From contig JAJDEH010000158.1 of NCBI GenBank assembly GCA_029259935.1, positions 1 to 7,292 on the forward strand: 7,292 nucleotides of DNA, written 5' to 3'. Numbering within the stretch: the stretch's first letter is position 1; each line of letters opens with the position of its first letter. Below the pieces are notes generated by a model, which saw only the letters and a list, made by a program, of their open reading frames with translations, was not told the origin of the DNA and ran no database searches. Of this stretch, positions 1-6,735 are shown in pieces. The translations under genes were made by a program, and so were the position numbers. The DNA is from Planctomycetota bacterium (lineage in GTDB: Bacteria > Planctomycetota > Planctomycetia > Pirellulales > Pirellulaceae).

Positions 1-418
1 CTTTGTCTTATCCAAGCCCAAAACCTGTCCAAACATTGGGGTGCACCTCACCTTCACCGTCGTTTGTTCGCACCACTTCCGCGGAAGTCGATCTCATTTT
101 CGCTGAGCCGCAACACCCGTCTAATTCGTCGTTTGGCTTGCATGCTCGCAGATGCGGCGGTTCGACTTCGCGTTACTGCTCGAAGGAAGCTCGTTGTGAA
201 TCGGCAAAGAGATGCAAGGCGTTCGCGGAATGTCGCCCATGAGTTTGGCGAAATGGTGTAGTTGTGACCCGGAAAAATCGCGAGGTTTCAATCACCCTTT
301 TTGCCACGAGCGCTTGATGTTCTCCCGCCCGCATGGCTCATGTGTTGTGTCGCGACGCCGCTGATCCGCCGAGGTTCGACGGGCGGCGCTGCGAAACGCC
401 AAGACTGGGAGAACGACC
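1..418. other. Left intergenic region, no supported gene
   Basis: No coding region can be supported here. One + frame is open from the left edge to a stop at 259-261, but its product is very arginine-rich, has no recognisable motif and has no ribosome binding site at its internal ATG codons. That pattern fits a chance reading of GC-rich DNA, although the tail of a gene starting left of the window cannot be excluded. The minus strand gives only short frames. A weak 5-bp GC stem (366-370 with 382-386) lies shortly before the next gene. I found no convincing promoter. Confidence 0.4.
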
Positions 419-748
419 ATGCCCGCGAAAAAGACGACGAAGTCGACTACTGCGAAGAAGCCCGCCGCCAAGAAGTCGGCCAAGGCGCCGGCCAAGACCA
501 GGAAGCCGAAGACCGAAGGCAAGTTGAGCGCCCTCGACGCCGCGGCGAAGGTGCTGGCCGGCGCTGGCGAAGCGATGAGCACCAAGGCGATGATTGAAGC
601 GATGGCGACGAAGGGGCTGTGGACCAGCCCCGGCGGCGCTACGCCCGACCGGACGTTGTATTCGGCCTTGCTCAGGGAGATCAACACGAAGGGCGCAAAC
701 GCCCGATTCGTGAAGACGGAACGGGGGAAGTTCGCGGTCAAGAAGTAA
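419..748 (+). CDS. HARE-HTH (winged-helix) domain protein with histone H1-like basic tail
   Basis: A 109-residue protein, probably DNA-binding and nucleoid-associated. Residues 1-31 form a basic, low-complexity tail of Lys, Ala, Pro and Thr (11 Lys in 31 residues, repeated AKKP/AKAP-type units) resembling histone H1 tails. Residues about 36-109 match the HARE-HTH fold (HB1, ASXL, restriction endonuclease HTH). This shows in the start LSALDAAAKVL, the helix MSTKAMIEAMATKGLW, the TPDRTLYSALLREI helix and the closing wing RFVKTERGKFAVKK. The domain is known from eukaryotic ASXL proteins, bacterial RNA polymerase delta and restriction enzymes, where it is thought to bind DNA. The ATG at 419 is favoured by GGGAG at 407-411, seven bases upstream. 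The gene is followed after 12 bases by a small ORF and may be co-transcribed with it. The family is confident; the cellular role is inferred. Confidence 0.88.
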   Translation: MPAKKTTKSTTAKKPAAKKSAKAPAKTRKPKTEGKLSALDAAAKVLAGAGEAMSTKAMIEAMATKGLWTSPGGATPDRTLYSALLREINTKGANARFVKTERGKFAVKK

Positions 749-760
749 GCGAGGCCGATA

Positions 761-901
761 ATGGATACACGACCGCTTACTCACGACGATTACGCCGAAG
801 AGGCCGAGTCCGCCGAGCGTGCCGAGGCTTGGCCGCAGGCGTTGGCGCTGGACGCGGCCGAATGGGCGCTCAGGACACGCCCTCCTTGGTCGCGAGCGTG
901 A
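761..901 (+). CDS. Small hypothetical protein downstream of HARE-HTH gene
   Basis: A 46-residue ORF beginning MDTRPLTHDDYAEEAESAER and ending in WSRA before a TGA stop. It starts 12 bases after the preceding stop codon and has GAGG at 751-754, six bases before the ATG, so translation coupled to the HARE-HTH gene is plausible. The sequence is acidic and alanine-rich and probably helical (AEEAESAERAEAWPQALAL), a little like half of a TPR. I do not recognise a family. The C-terminus looks artificial: in the -1 frame the DNA stays open to a TAG at 1003-1005 and encodes a helix-like stretch (RDIQKEDHAVADMIAQLRR). The original product may therefore have been about 80 residues, now cut by an indel near 875-890. 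It may be an intact small gene or a frameshifted one. Confidence 0.5.
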   Translation: MDTRPLTHDDYAEEAESAERAEAWPQALALDAAEWALRTRPPWSRA

Positions 902-1008
902 GGCCAGCACGAGACATCCAAAAGGAGGATCACGCTGTCGCCGACATGATAGCGCAGCTGCGGCGGTCTTCGCCACGTCCATCAACTTCTGCAAGCCGCA
1001 AGTAGCGT

Positions 1009-1042
1009 CGGTTTGTCCAACTTCCAACACGAAGACAAACCG
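1009..1042 (+). promoter_or_regulatory. Perfect 9-bp inverted repeat upstream of the sigma gene
   Basis: CGGTTTGTC (1009-1017) and GACAAACCG (1034-1042) are exact reverse complements with a 16-base spacer. It lies about 140 bases before the sigma factor start. No T-run follows, so it is not a classical terminator. It could be an operator or an RNA hairpin in the 5' leader. The GACAAA motif recurs once more at 1091-1096. Confidence 0.45.
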
Positions 1043-1089
1043 GGAATTGCAGGAGGTCGATTTCACCGACGTCAATTCCGGGTGTTGAC
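1043..1089 (+). promoter_or_regulatory. Nested and competing inverted repeats in the sigma gene leader
   Basis: GGAATTG (1043-1049) pairs with CAATTCC (1073-1079), and inside it GTCG (1056-1059) pairs with CGAC (1067-1070). A second arrangement pairs GTCAA (1071-1075) with TTGAC (1085-1089), which uses some of the same bases and so excludes the first. This follows the 9-bp inverted repeat directly. Structured leader, operator array or chance are all possible; no known riboswitch class is recognised. Confidence 0.3.
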
Positions 1090-1180
1090 TGACAAATTTT
1101 ATGCCCTCACGCGACTTATGCGGTCAAATGCAGAAATACGACCCGTGGATTCCCGTTCTTCCTGCAGGTATCCTGGCTGT

Positions 1181-1741
1181 ATGACCGACGTCACGCGAAT
1201 TATCTCTCATATCGAGGACGACGATCCCAGCGCGGCGGAACGACTCCTGCCGCTGGTGTATGACGAACTCCGCAAGCTGGCAGCCGTGAAGCTGGCGAAC
1301 GAAAATCCAGGTCACACGCTGCAGGCGACTGCGCTGGTCCATGAGGCCTTTTTGAGACTGAACGGTGACGGGGTTGAGTCACACTGGAACTCCCGCGGCC
1401 ATTTCTTCGCGGCCGCTGCGGAAGCCATGCGGCGAATTCTGATTGAATCGGCTCGACACAAAAAGTCACTCAAGGCCGGTGGCGAAATTGATCGCATCTC
1501 GATCCATGAAAGTGTGTTTGCCGCAGACGGGCAGTCGGACGACCTGTTATCGTTGGATGAGGCACTGCAAAAACTTGAGCAGCAAAGTCCTCGAAAGGCC
1601 CAAGTCGTCAAACTTCGCTATTTTGCCGGATTAACGATTCCGCAGACGGCTGAAGTCCTCGGGATCGCCCCCTCGACGGCCATCGCGGACTGGTCCTACG
1701 CCAAAGGCTGGCTCAAACTCGAAATCTCCAAGAATCTTTGA
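1181..1741 (+). CDS. ECF-type RNA polymerase sigma factor (Sigma70_ECF / TIGR02999-like)
   Basis: A 186-residue sigma-70 family factor that should direct RNA polymerase to a specific promoter set. Residues about 15-95 are sigma region 2, with the family-typical blocks LLPLVYDELRKLAA, LQATALVHEAFLRL and HFFAAAAEAMRRILIESAR. A linker spans about 96-122. Residues about 124-182 are region 4, including KLRYFAGLTIPQTAEVLGI and the helix-turn-helix ending in TAIADWSYAKGWL. The ATG at 1181 is chosen because homologues begin with the same MTDVTRI-type motif. The frame stays open upstream to 1013, but that part is not sigma-like. The ribosome binding site is weak (AGG at 1166-1168). No anti-sigma gene is adjacent. 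The next gene, 84 bases on, is a transmembrane protein kinase, a pairing common in planctomycetes, so control by phosphorylation is an attractive inference. Confidence 0.93.
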   Translation: MTDVTRIISHIEDDDPSAAERLLPLVYDELRKLAAVKLANENPGHTLQATALVHEAFLRLNGDGVESHWNSRGHFFAAAAEAMRRILIESARHKKSLKAGGEIDRISIHESVFAADGQSDDLLSLDEALQKLEQQSPRKAQVVKLRYFAGLTIPQTAEVLGIAPSTAIADWSYAKGWLKLEISKNL

Positions 1742-1814
1742 AATCTCAGAAAAATGGTCGGTTGATTCGGTCCCTGTTTTCGCACTGTCGAATAGCGAGC
1801 AGCATTTTCACAGC

Positions 1815-1818
1815 GGAG
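1815..1818 (+). promoter_or_regulatory. Ribosome binding site deciding the kinase GTG start
   Basis: GGAG seven bases before the GTG at 1826. The protein reads as a family-typical N-terminus directly from this GTG. Confidence 0.7.
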
Positions 1819-1825
1819 ACTTGCC

Positions 1826-4600
1826 GTGAATCTTGATCATTTGAGCGAAGAAGACATTTTCGAAGCGGCTTTCAAGCTCACATCACACGACGCTCGCAGG
1901 AGTTACCTTCGGCAGGTCTGCCGGGATGACGATCAGATCGAGCGAATTCAAGCCCTGCTGAAGGAGGGCGCTTCAGAAGCGAGCTTTCTCGAAAAAGGCC
2001 CGGCTGCTTTACAAAAAGACGACAATCGGCCACCGGATCTCCCGGAACGTATCGGCGATTTCGAGATCCTTGGCGAGTTGGGACGGGGCGGAATGGGCGT
2101 CGTCTACCGCGCCCGGCAGTGTTCCCTGAATCGCCTCGTGGCGCTGAAAGTCCTCTCGTCGGGACTGGGCCTGACGACGAAGGCCATCATGCGGTTCAAA
2201 TTGGAAGCGGAAGCCGCCGCCAAACTGCACCATACTAACATCGTCCCCATCTACTGGACGGGGGAGGAAAAGCGGGTTCCCTACTACGTCATGGAACTGA
2301 TCGATGGGCCGTCGCTGGACCGAGTGATCAAACAACTTCGTGCCCAAGCGGATACCTCGGGGGAAGTCTCCGGTTCGGACACATCTCGCGATCAACATGT
2401 CCCCAACTGGACCAAGGAGACGCTGATTCACTCGTTGCCTGGGGCGGGAGAAACAACAACCAGTACCGACGCGTCGAGTCTTGATAGTTCGTCGTCCCTC
2501 GGTTCGGATAGCTCATACTACGACAACTTAGCCAAGATTATGGCGGACGTTGCCGATGCACTGGCTCATGCTCACGATCAGGGAATCATTCACCGCGACA
2601 TCAAACCGGCCAATCTATTGTTGTCCTCCGATGGGCGGCTCAGCATCAACGACTTCGGGCTGGCTCGCATGTTGGAGCAACCGGGAATGACGATGACGGG
2701 CGAACTGATGGGTTCGCCGATGTACATGTCGCCGGAACAGATTACCGCTGGCCGTCTGCCACTGGACCACCGCACTGACATTTATTCTCTGGGTGCATCA
2801 CTCTATGAGTTGCTGACGCTCGAGCCTCCGTTCCCGGGGCAGCAGCGGGACCAGGTGCTGTCGCAGGTGATTCACAAGGATCCACCGAAGCCGCGGTCGA
2901 TCAATCCCCAAATTCCCCGGGATCTGGAAACGATCTGTCTGAAGGCGATGGAGAAAGATCCCGACCGGCGATACCAGACGACCGAGCAGATGGCGAAAGA
3001 CCTGCGGTGTTTCGTGAACCGTCATGCGATTTCTGCCCGCCGTACCGGACCGGCAGAGCGTGCGATCCGATGGGCTCGCAAGAACAAAGCGCTGACGGCC
3101 ATGGTGTGCTTGACCCTCATCGTCGGCTTGGGTGCCCTGGCCTCTGTGTATGTTTTGGAACAACAGCACCGACACAACCAGGCGATGCTGGAGCGAGAGC
3201 ACCGACGCGACCAGGCGATGAACAACGCCGTGACGGCCGCGATGAGCGGCAAACTCTCGGAGGCGCTCGATTACATCGAAAAGGCAAAAGAAGACGGTGC
3301 CGACGAGGACTGGACGGTGATGCTGCAATGTCAGGTGGATCTCTTCGAAGGGAAATCCAAGGACGCTCTCGAGAAGCTCAAAATCGCGGCGAACGAGCTA
3401 GGCCCGGATAATGTTGCGGCGCAGTCCATGCTGGCAAGTGCTTACGTGGCAAACGGGCAATGGGATGCGTACGTGAAGAAAGCCCAGGAACTCAAAGATC
3501 TGTCTCCACACACTGCAGAGGAGTATCTGTTGAAGGGCAGCGCGCTCACAGCTCATGCCCCGGAGGAAGCCATCGAGTTGATGAGCAAGGCAATCAAACT
3601 GCGGTCCGATTTCTATTTCGCATGGGTCTTGCGAGCGTATGCGAAAGTCTTCCAGGTACTGGATCAGGCGGGAGACGTTGCCCAGATTGACGACGCGCTC
3701 GAAGAACTCGATCACGTCAGCCTGTTTCTCAAAGAAAACGCTGTTCTGAGTCAAACACGTCTCTACGCCCGACTCGCGGCGGTCCATCTCAACCGGCGTA
3801 TGGCAAACCTCAACCGGCGCAAAGGAGACGAGAAGGCGGAAAAAGAGTGCCTTGATCGGGCCGACACATACCTTGACGAAGCCGCAAAGGACGTCGAATA
3901 CCTGGATCAGTTCCCGCGATACGCCTTTGGTAATTTTATGAGACTCTACTACTACGACTTTCGCTCCGACCTCCCAGGACGCGAACGACTGAAACAAATG
4001 GAAGTCGTGATGGAGGATGTCATCGCCAACGATCACAGCGGCTTCGTTTCGAGTCCTTATTGGACAACTTGTTACCGCGAGCGCCAATTCGATAAGGCGC
4101 TGCGTCAGCTCGATCGATTGAAGTATCAGGATGACGATCATGTGGCCTGGAAGCGTGTGCTTTTCCAATTGGAAGCGGCGTCCGGTAAGATTGACACCGC
4201 AGCGGTATACAGCGACTATTTGAATCAACCCACGAACCACCAATGGGAGAGTGGCGTTCTGTTGCTGCTGGGGACACTCGAGGAAGCGGCAAGACAATCC
4301 GGGTACCCTCCCGGCCCGTTCACAGAGGAAACGGCCAAATTTCTGATTGCTCGAGCCGGTACGGCGCAGCGAAATCTGTCGGCAGCATACTATTCAATCG
4401 GTCTCCGCAAGCTCGCCGAAGGAGACCGGGAAGGCGCCCGCGAAAGCTTCCAAAAGGCCGCCAACGGAACATTGTTCCACTGGACTACGCTCGTCTGGTC
4501 CCGCGAGTTTGCTGCCCGGCTTGAAGATCCAAGCTGGCCACACTGGTTGCCATCGAAACCAGTCGGCCCGGAGCATGAAATGAAGGCCGAACCGGATTAG
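1826..4600 (+). CDS. Transmembrane Ser/Thr protein kinase with TPR-like C-terminal sensor region
   Basis: A 924-residue Hanks-type kinase. Residues 1-76 are the acidic helical N-terminus common in planctomycete kinases. The kinase domain spans about 78-400, with glycine loop GRGGMG (86-91), ATP-anchoring Lys108 in VALK, helix C Glu127, catalytic HRD (Asp258) with Lys260 and Asn263, DFG (276-278), and SPE (302-304) in place of APE. All key residues are present, so it should be active. A Ser/Thr-rich insert lies at about 172-231. One membrane segment lies at about 423-443. A short coiled-coil repeat (444-465) follows, then about 440 residues of helical, TPR-like sequence, clearest in the last repeat (AAYYSIGLRKLAEGDREGAR). 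The TPR part should face outside the cytoplasmic membrane and may sense a protein or ligand. It starts 84 bases after the sigma gene, which is its most likely partner. The substrate is unknown. Confidence 0.95.
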   Translation: MNLDHLSEEDIFEAAFKLTSHDARRSYLRQVCRDDDQIERIQALLKEGASEASFLEKGPAALQKDDNRPPDLPERIGDFEILGELGRGGMGVVYRARQCSLNRLVALKVLSSGLGLTTKAIMRFKLEAEAAAKLHHTNIVPIYWTGEEKRVPYYVMELIDGPSLDRVIKQLRAQADTSGEVSGSDTSRDQHVPNWTKETLIHSLPGAGETTTSTDASSLDSSSSLGSDSSYYDNLAKIMADVADALAHAHDQGIIHRDIKPANLLLSSDGRLSINDFGLARMLEQPGMTMTGELMGSPMYMSPEQITAGRLPLDHRTDIYSLGASLYELLTLEPPFPGQQRDQVLSQVIHKDPPKPRSINPQIPRDLETICLKAMEKDPDRRYQTTEQMAKDLRCFVNRHAISARRTGPAERAIRWARKNKALTAMVCLTLIVGLGALASVYVLEQQHRHNQAMLEREHRRDQAMNNAVTAAMSGKLSEALDYIEKAKEDGADEDWTVMLQCQVDLFEGKSKDALEKLKIAANELGPDNVAAQSMLASAYVANGQWDAYVKKAQELKDLSPHTAEEYLLKGSALTAHAPEEAIELMSKAIKLRSDFYFAWVLRAYAKVFQVLDQAGDVAQIDDALEELDHVSLFLKENAVLSQTRLYARLAAVHLNRRMANLNRRKGDEKAEKECLDRADTYLDEAAKDVEYLDQFPRYAFGNFMRLYYYDFRSDLPGRERLKQMEVVMEDVIANDHSGFVSSPYWTTCYRERQFDKALRQLDRLKYQDDDHVAWKRVLFQLEAASGKIDTAAVYSDYLNQPTNHQWESGVLLLLGTLEEAARQSGYPPGPFTEETAKFLIARAGTAQRNLSAAYYSIGLRKLAEGDREGARESFQKAANGTLFHWTTLVWSREFAARLEDPSWPHWLPSKPVGPEHEMKAEPD
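3155..3220 (+). repeat. 33-bp tandem duplication (11-residue juxtamembrane repeat)
   Basis: Two adjacent 33-base units (3155-3187 and 3188-3220) differ at six positions. They encode LEQQHRHNQAM and LEREHRRDQAM, residues 444-454 and 455-465 of the kinase, right after the membrane segment. The 11-residue period fits a hendecad coiled coil. Confidence 0.75.
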
Positions 4601-4740
4601 GTTTCCGAACTGCTCGCGTGCGACTCATGTCATGTTGCGCGGAATCCCCACACGAATTCCACTTCTTGCTTTTCGGAGCGATGACGGTGTTTGTAATGCA
4701 CTGCCGCCCCGTCTGCGCTCAGACTCATCCACTTTTTCTC

Positions 4741-4747
4741 GGAGGAG
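4741..4747 (+). promoter_or_regulatory. Ribosome binding site deciding the propeller GTG start
   Basis: GGAGGAG seven bases before the GTG at 4755. This strong site favours the GTG over the in-frame ATG at 4767 and over the far-upstream ATG at 4632, and it places a signal peptide at the N-terminus. Confidence 0.8.
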
Positions 4748-4754
4748 CCCTACC

Positions 4755-6317
4755 GTGACTCAACGAATGAAAAGAACACTTGGTGTCTGCCGCATTGTCG
4801 TGACGTGTGTTGCACTTGGTTTCCTGACGGAAGCAGTTCTTGCTCAGCCATCGAAACAAACGAATGTACGGGACGACAACCAGCACGAACTGGGGCAAGC
4901 CGCAACGGATTCGCCCGATTCGCAGTGGAATCAGTTCCGGGGTCCCAACGGCACCGGGGTCGCTGTCGGCGCCAGGCCGCCCGTCAAGTTCGATCTCAAA
5001 AAGAATCTGCACTGGGCTACAGCGTTACCCGCCGGACATTCTTCACCCGTGATCTGGAAAAACAGAATCTTTATTACAGGCATGAAGGACGGACAATTTG
5101 AAACCCTTTGCATCGACCGGACCACAGGAAACATCTTGTGGAGGAAAACAGCACCAAAGGTCGAAATCGAAAAGCACCATCCCGACAACAGCCCCGCCAC
5201 CTCAACTCCCTATGTCGACGCCCGGCGTGTGTACGTTTACTTCGGCTCTTTCGGGCTGCTGTGCTACGACCACGATGGAAAAGAAGTGTGGCGGCATCCT
5301 GTGTCCACTCCGTTAAACATGCACGGCACGGCGACCTCTCCTGTCGGTTACAAGCATCTGTTGTACCTCATCCACGACAGCATGGACGGCGATTCGTATG
5401 TGCTGTCCGTCGAGAAATCGACCGGCCGGGAAGTCTGGAAAGCCACACGCCCTATTAGAAATCCCAACTGGAGCACCCCCGTCATCTGGCAGAAGAAGAG
5501 CGGAGCCGAATTGATTGTGCTGGGTGGTGGATTGTTAAAAGCTTACGAACCCCTCACAGGCAAGGAACTCTGGTCCGTGGACGGATTTGGCCATCCCATT
5601 CCCCTTCCTGTGGTGAGCAAGAACTACTTGTATACCAGCACGCTCTCCGGGAATGAAGCCGGGAAATCGGACAGTTTCCTGCGCTGGAAAGCCTACGCGA
5701 AATACGACGCAAATTCCGACGGACGCATTCACGTCTCCGAGATCCCCGAGACAGAAGTCACGACACTCTATGAGGACTTGCCCGATGGTCGATTTCCGAC
5801 GCGGGCGATGGTGAGTTGGTTCGATCGCGATCAGGACAACGCATTCACGGAACAGGAGCTACAGCATTTTCTGGAGAGGCAGAATCTGAATGTGCGGTCT
5901 CGCATCGTCGCAATTCGCCCGGAAGCCAACGAGAAAAGCGGCAAAGACCGGGTCGTCTGGAAGTACGAACGCTCCATCCCTCATAAAACGTGCTGCCTCG
6001 CTGCCCAAGGCAGAATCTACATGATTAAGGACGGTGGAGTCGTCACCTGCCTCGACGCGGAATCGGGAAAACTGCAGTATCAATCTCGCGTCGGCAGAGG
6101 GTACTATTCGTCCTCACCCATCTACGCGAATGGGAAAATCTATATCTGTTCGCGCGAGGGAATCGTCTCCGTCCTGCAAGTCGGTAACAGGTTGAAGCCC
6201 TTGGCAGAGAATGACTTGGGGGAACCGATTGTCGCCACGCCGGCCATCGCCGATGACACGTTATACGTTCGCACGAAACAACATCTCTATGCGTTCACAA
6301 AGATGGATTCAGAATGA
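4755..6317 (+). CDS. Secreted PQQ-like beta-propeller protein with inserted EF-hand pair
   Basis: A 520-residue exported protein. Residues 1-30 form a signal peptide: basic start, hydrophobic core, and VLA before Gln31 as the likely cleavage site. The mature part opens with the planctomycete-typical block WNQFRGPNGTGV (58-69). Propeller blades show as repeated strand-turn motifs of the type LxCxDxxTGxxxW: near 117-130, 168-180, 215-229, 259-273 and 428-441, with a final strand LYAFTK at 511-516. These are the PQQ-like / BamB-type repeats. Residues about 310-379 interrupt the propeller and carry two EF-hand loops, D318-E329 and D357-E368, likely to bind calcium. It starts 154 bases after the kinase gene and is probably in the same unit. 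No catalytic residues for a PQQ dehydrogenase are evident, so a scaffold, binding or assembly role is more likely than enzyme activity. A longer product from 4632 is unlikely because it would bury the signal peptide. Confidence 0.92.
   Translation: MTQRMKRTLGVCRIVVTCVALGFLTEAVLAQPSKQTNVRDDNQHELGQAATDSPDSQWNQFRGPNGTGVAVGARPPVKFDLKKNLHWATALPAGHSSPVIWKNRIFITGMKDGQFETLCIDRTTGNILWRKTAPKVEIEKHHPDNSPATSTPYVDARRVYVYFGSFGLLCYDHDGKEVWRHPVSTPLNMHGTATSPVGYKHLLYLIHDSMDGDSYVLSVEKSTGREVWKATRPIRNPNWSTPVIWQKKSGAELIVLGGGLLKAYEPLTGKELWSVDGFGHPIPLPVVSKNYLYTSTLSGNEAGKSDSFLRWKAYAKYDANSDGRIHVSEIPETEVTTLYEDLPDGRFPTRAMVSWFDRDQDNAFTEQELQHFLERQNLNVRSRIVAIRPEANEKSGKDRVVWKYERSIPHKTCCLAAQGRIYMIKDGGVVTCLDAESGKLQYQSRVGRGYYSSSPIYANGKIYICSREGIVSVLQVGNRLKPLAENDLGEPIVATPAIADDTLYVRTKQHLYAFTKMDSE
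5706..5741 (+). other. EF-hand loop 1 in the propeller protein
   Basis: Residues 318-329, DANSDGRIHVSE. Asp1, Asn3, Asp5, Gly6, Ile8 and Glu12 all fit the canonical 12-residue calcium-binding loop. Confidence 0.85.
5823..5858 (+). other. EF-hand loop 2 in the propeller protein
   Basis: Residues 357-368, DRDQDNAFTEQE. Asp1, Asp3, Asp5, Phe8 and Glu12 fit the loop; Asn replaces the usual Gly6, which is tolerated in many EF-hands. Confidence 0.8.
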
Positions 6318-6326
6318 GGGGACGCC

Positions 6327-6350
6327 CGTGCGGCAGGTCGACTTGGCACG
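6327..6350 (+). terminator. Hairpin just after the propeller gene, possible terminator
   Basis: CGTGC (6327-6331) pairs with GCACG (6346-6350), then after a two-base bulge CAGG (6334-6337) pairs with CTTG (6342-6345, one G-T pair) around a TCGA loop. It begins 10 bases after the stop codon. No T-run follows, so it may act as an RNA 3'-end stabiliser instead, or be chance. Confidence 0.35.
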
Positions 6351-6462
6351 CAACGGATACATTGACAGAATGTAATCAGCGCAAACAGGCGCGACCGATC
6401 GATGCATCCAATTGAATTCACCAGATGTTGGACTTTCACTCCCGCCTCGCCGCTCGCTTAAC

Positions 6463-6479
6463 TGACCAAGGTCGAACCG
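6463..6479 (+). repeat. 17-bp imperfect direct repeat, copy 1
   Basis: TGACCAAGGTCGAACCG, matching copy 2 at 6721-6737 in 16 of 17 bases. The similarity does not extend beyond the unit. Confidence 0.5.
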
Positions 6480-6715
6480 AACTTGTTCAGAAATTACTCT
6501 TCAAAGTGTCGCTGCGTTGTGTGATGCGGCAGCGAAATAAGACATCGACCGCATTTCGCCGACGATCAAACTCGCGTCGGTTGGGTCGCCCGCTGCAGGA
6601 TCGTCTTGCTTCCAACTCACAGCGGTCTTTTCCACCGACGGCAGTTCGGGCCAGTGAATCGTGTAGTTCGATTGATGTCGTCGGTGAGGCTTTTTGACGG
6701 CCTGCGAAGAGCTGC

Positions 6716-6735
6716 GTTCGTGACCAAGGACGAAC
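6716..6735. repeat. Short inverted repeat overlapping direct repeat copy 2
   Basis: GTTCGT (6716-6721) and ACGAAC (6730-6735) are reverse complements around an 8-base loop (GACCAAGG). No function assigned. Confidence 0.35.

Noticed and set aside
64..261. 65-codon + strand frame at the left end
   Set aside because: Very arginine-rich with no motif and no ribosome binding site at its ATG; most likely a chance frame.
292..741. Minus-strand frame of 149 codons with hydrophobic stretches
   Set aside because: The apparent membrane-like Ala/Val/Phe sequence is simply the antisense of the Lys/Ala-rich tail and HARE-HTH domain.
921..928. Strong Shine-Dalgarno-like AAAGGAGG without a gene
   Set aside because: No ATG, GTG or TTG follows at a suitable distance. 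The nearest ATG (946) is 17 bases away and gives only 19 residues.
338..1075. Long minus-strand open frame of 245 codons
   Set aside because: It is antisense to the HARE-HTH gene and the small ORF, is rich in Arg and Gly, and has no family motif. It is a by-product of the GC-rich, Lys/Ala coding strand.
1085..1090. TTGACT as a -35 element before the sigma gene
   Set aside because: No -10-like hexamer lies 16-18 bases downstream (CACGCG at the 17-base position).
1013..1180. Upstream extension of the sigma factor reading frame
   Set aside because: The extra 56 residues do not resemble sigma factors, overlap the inverted-repeat cluster, and would start at a TTG without a ribosome binding site. 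The family start motif lies at 1181.
3398..4297. 299-codon minus-strand frame inside the kinase gene
   Set aside because: It is antisense to the TPR-coding part, which reads well on the + strand, and has no recognisable domain.
4632..4754. ATG-started extension of the propeller protein
   Set aside because: It would place 41 unrelated residues before a clear signal peptide, while a strong ribosome binding site supports the GTG at 4755.
6362..6367. Perfect TTGACA -35 box after the propeller gene
   Set aside because: No -10-like sequence lies at the right spacing and no supported + strand gene begins nearby.
6425..6697. 90-codon + strand frame between propeller and transposase
   Set aside because: Arginine-rich in the second half, no ribosome binding site, no motif. 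The minus strand reads more like protein here.
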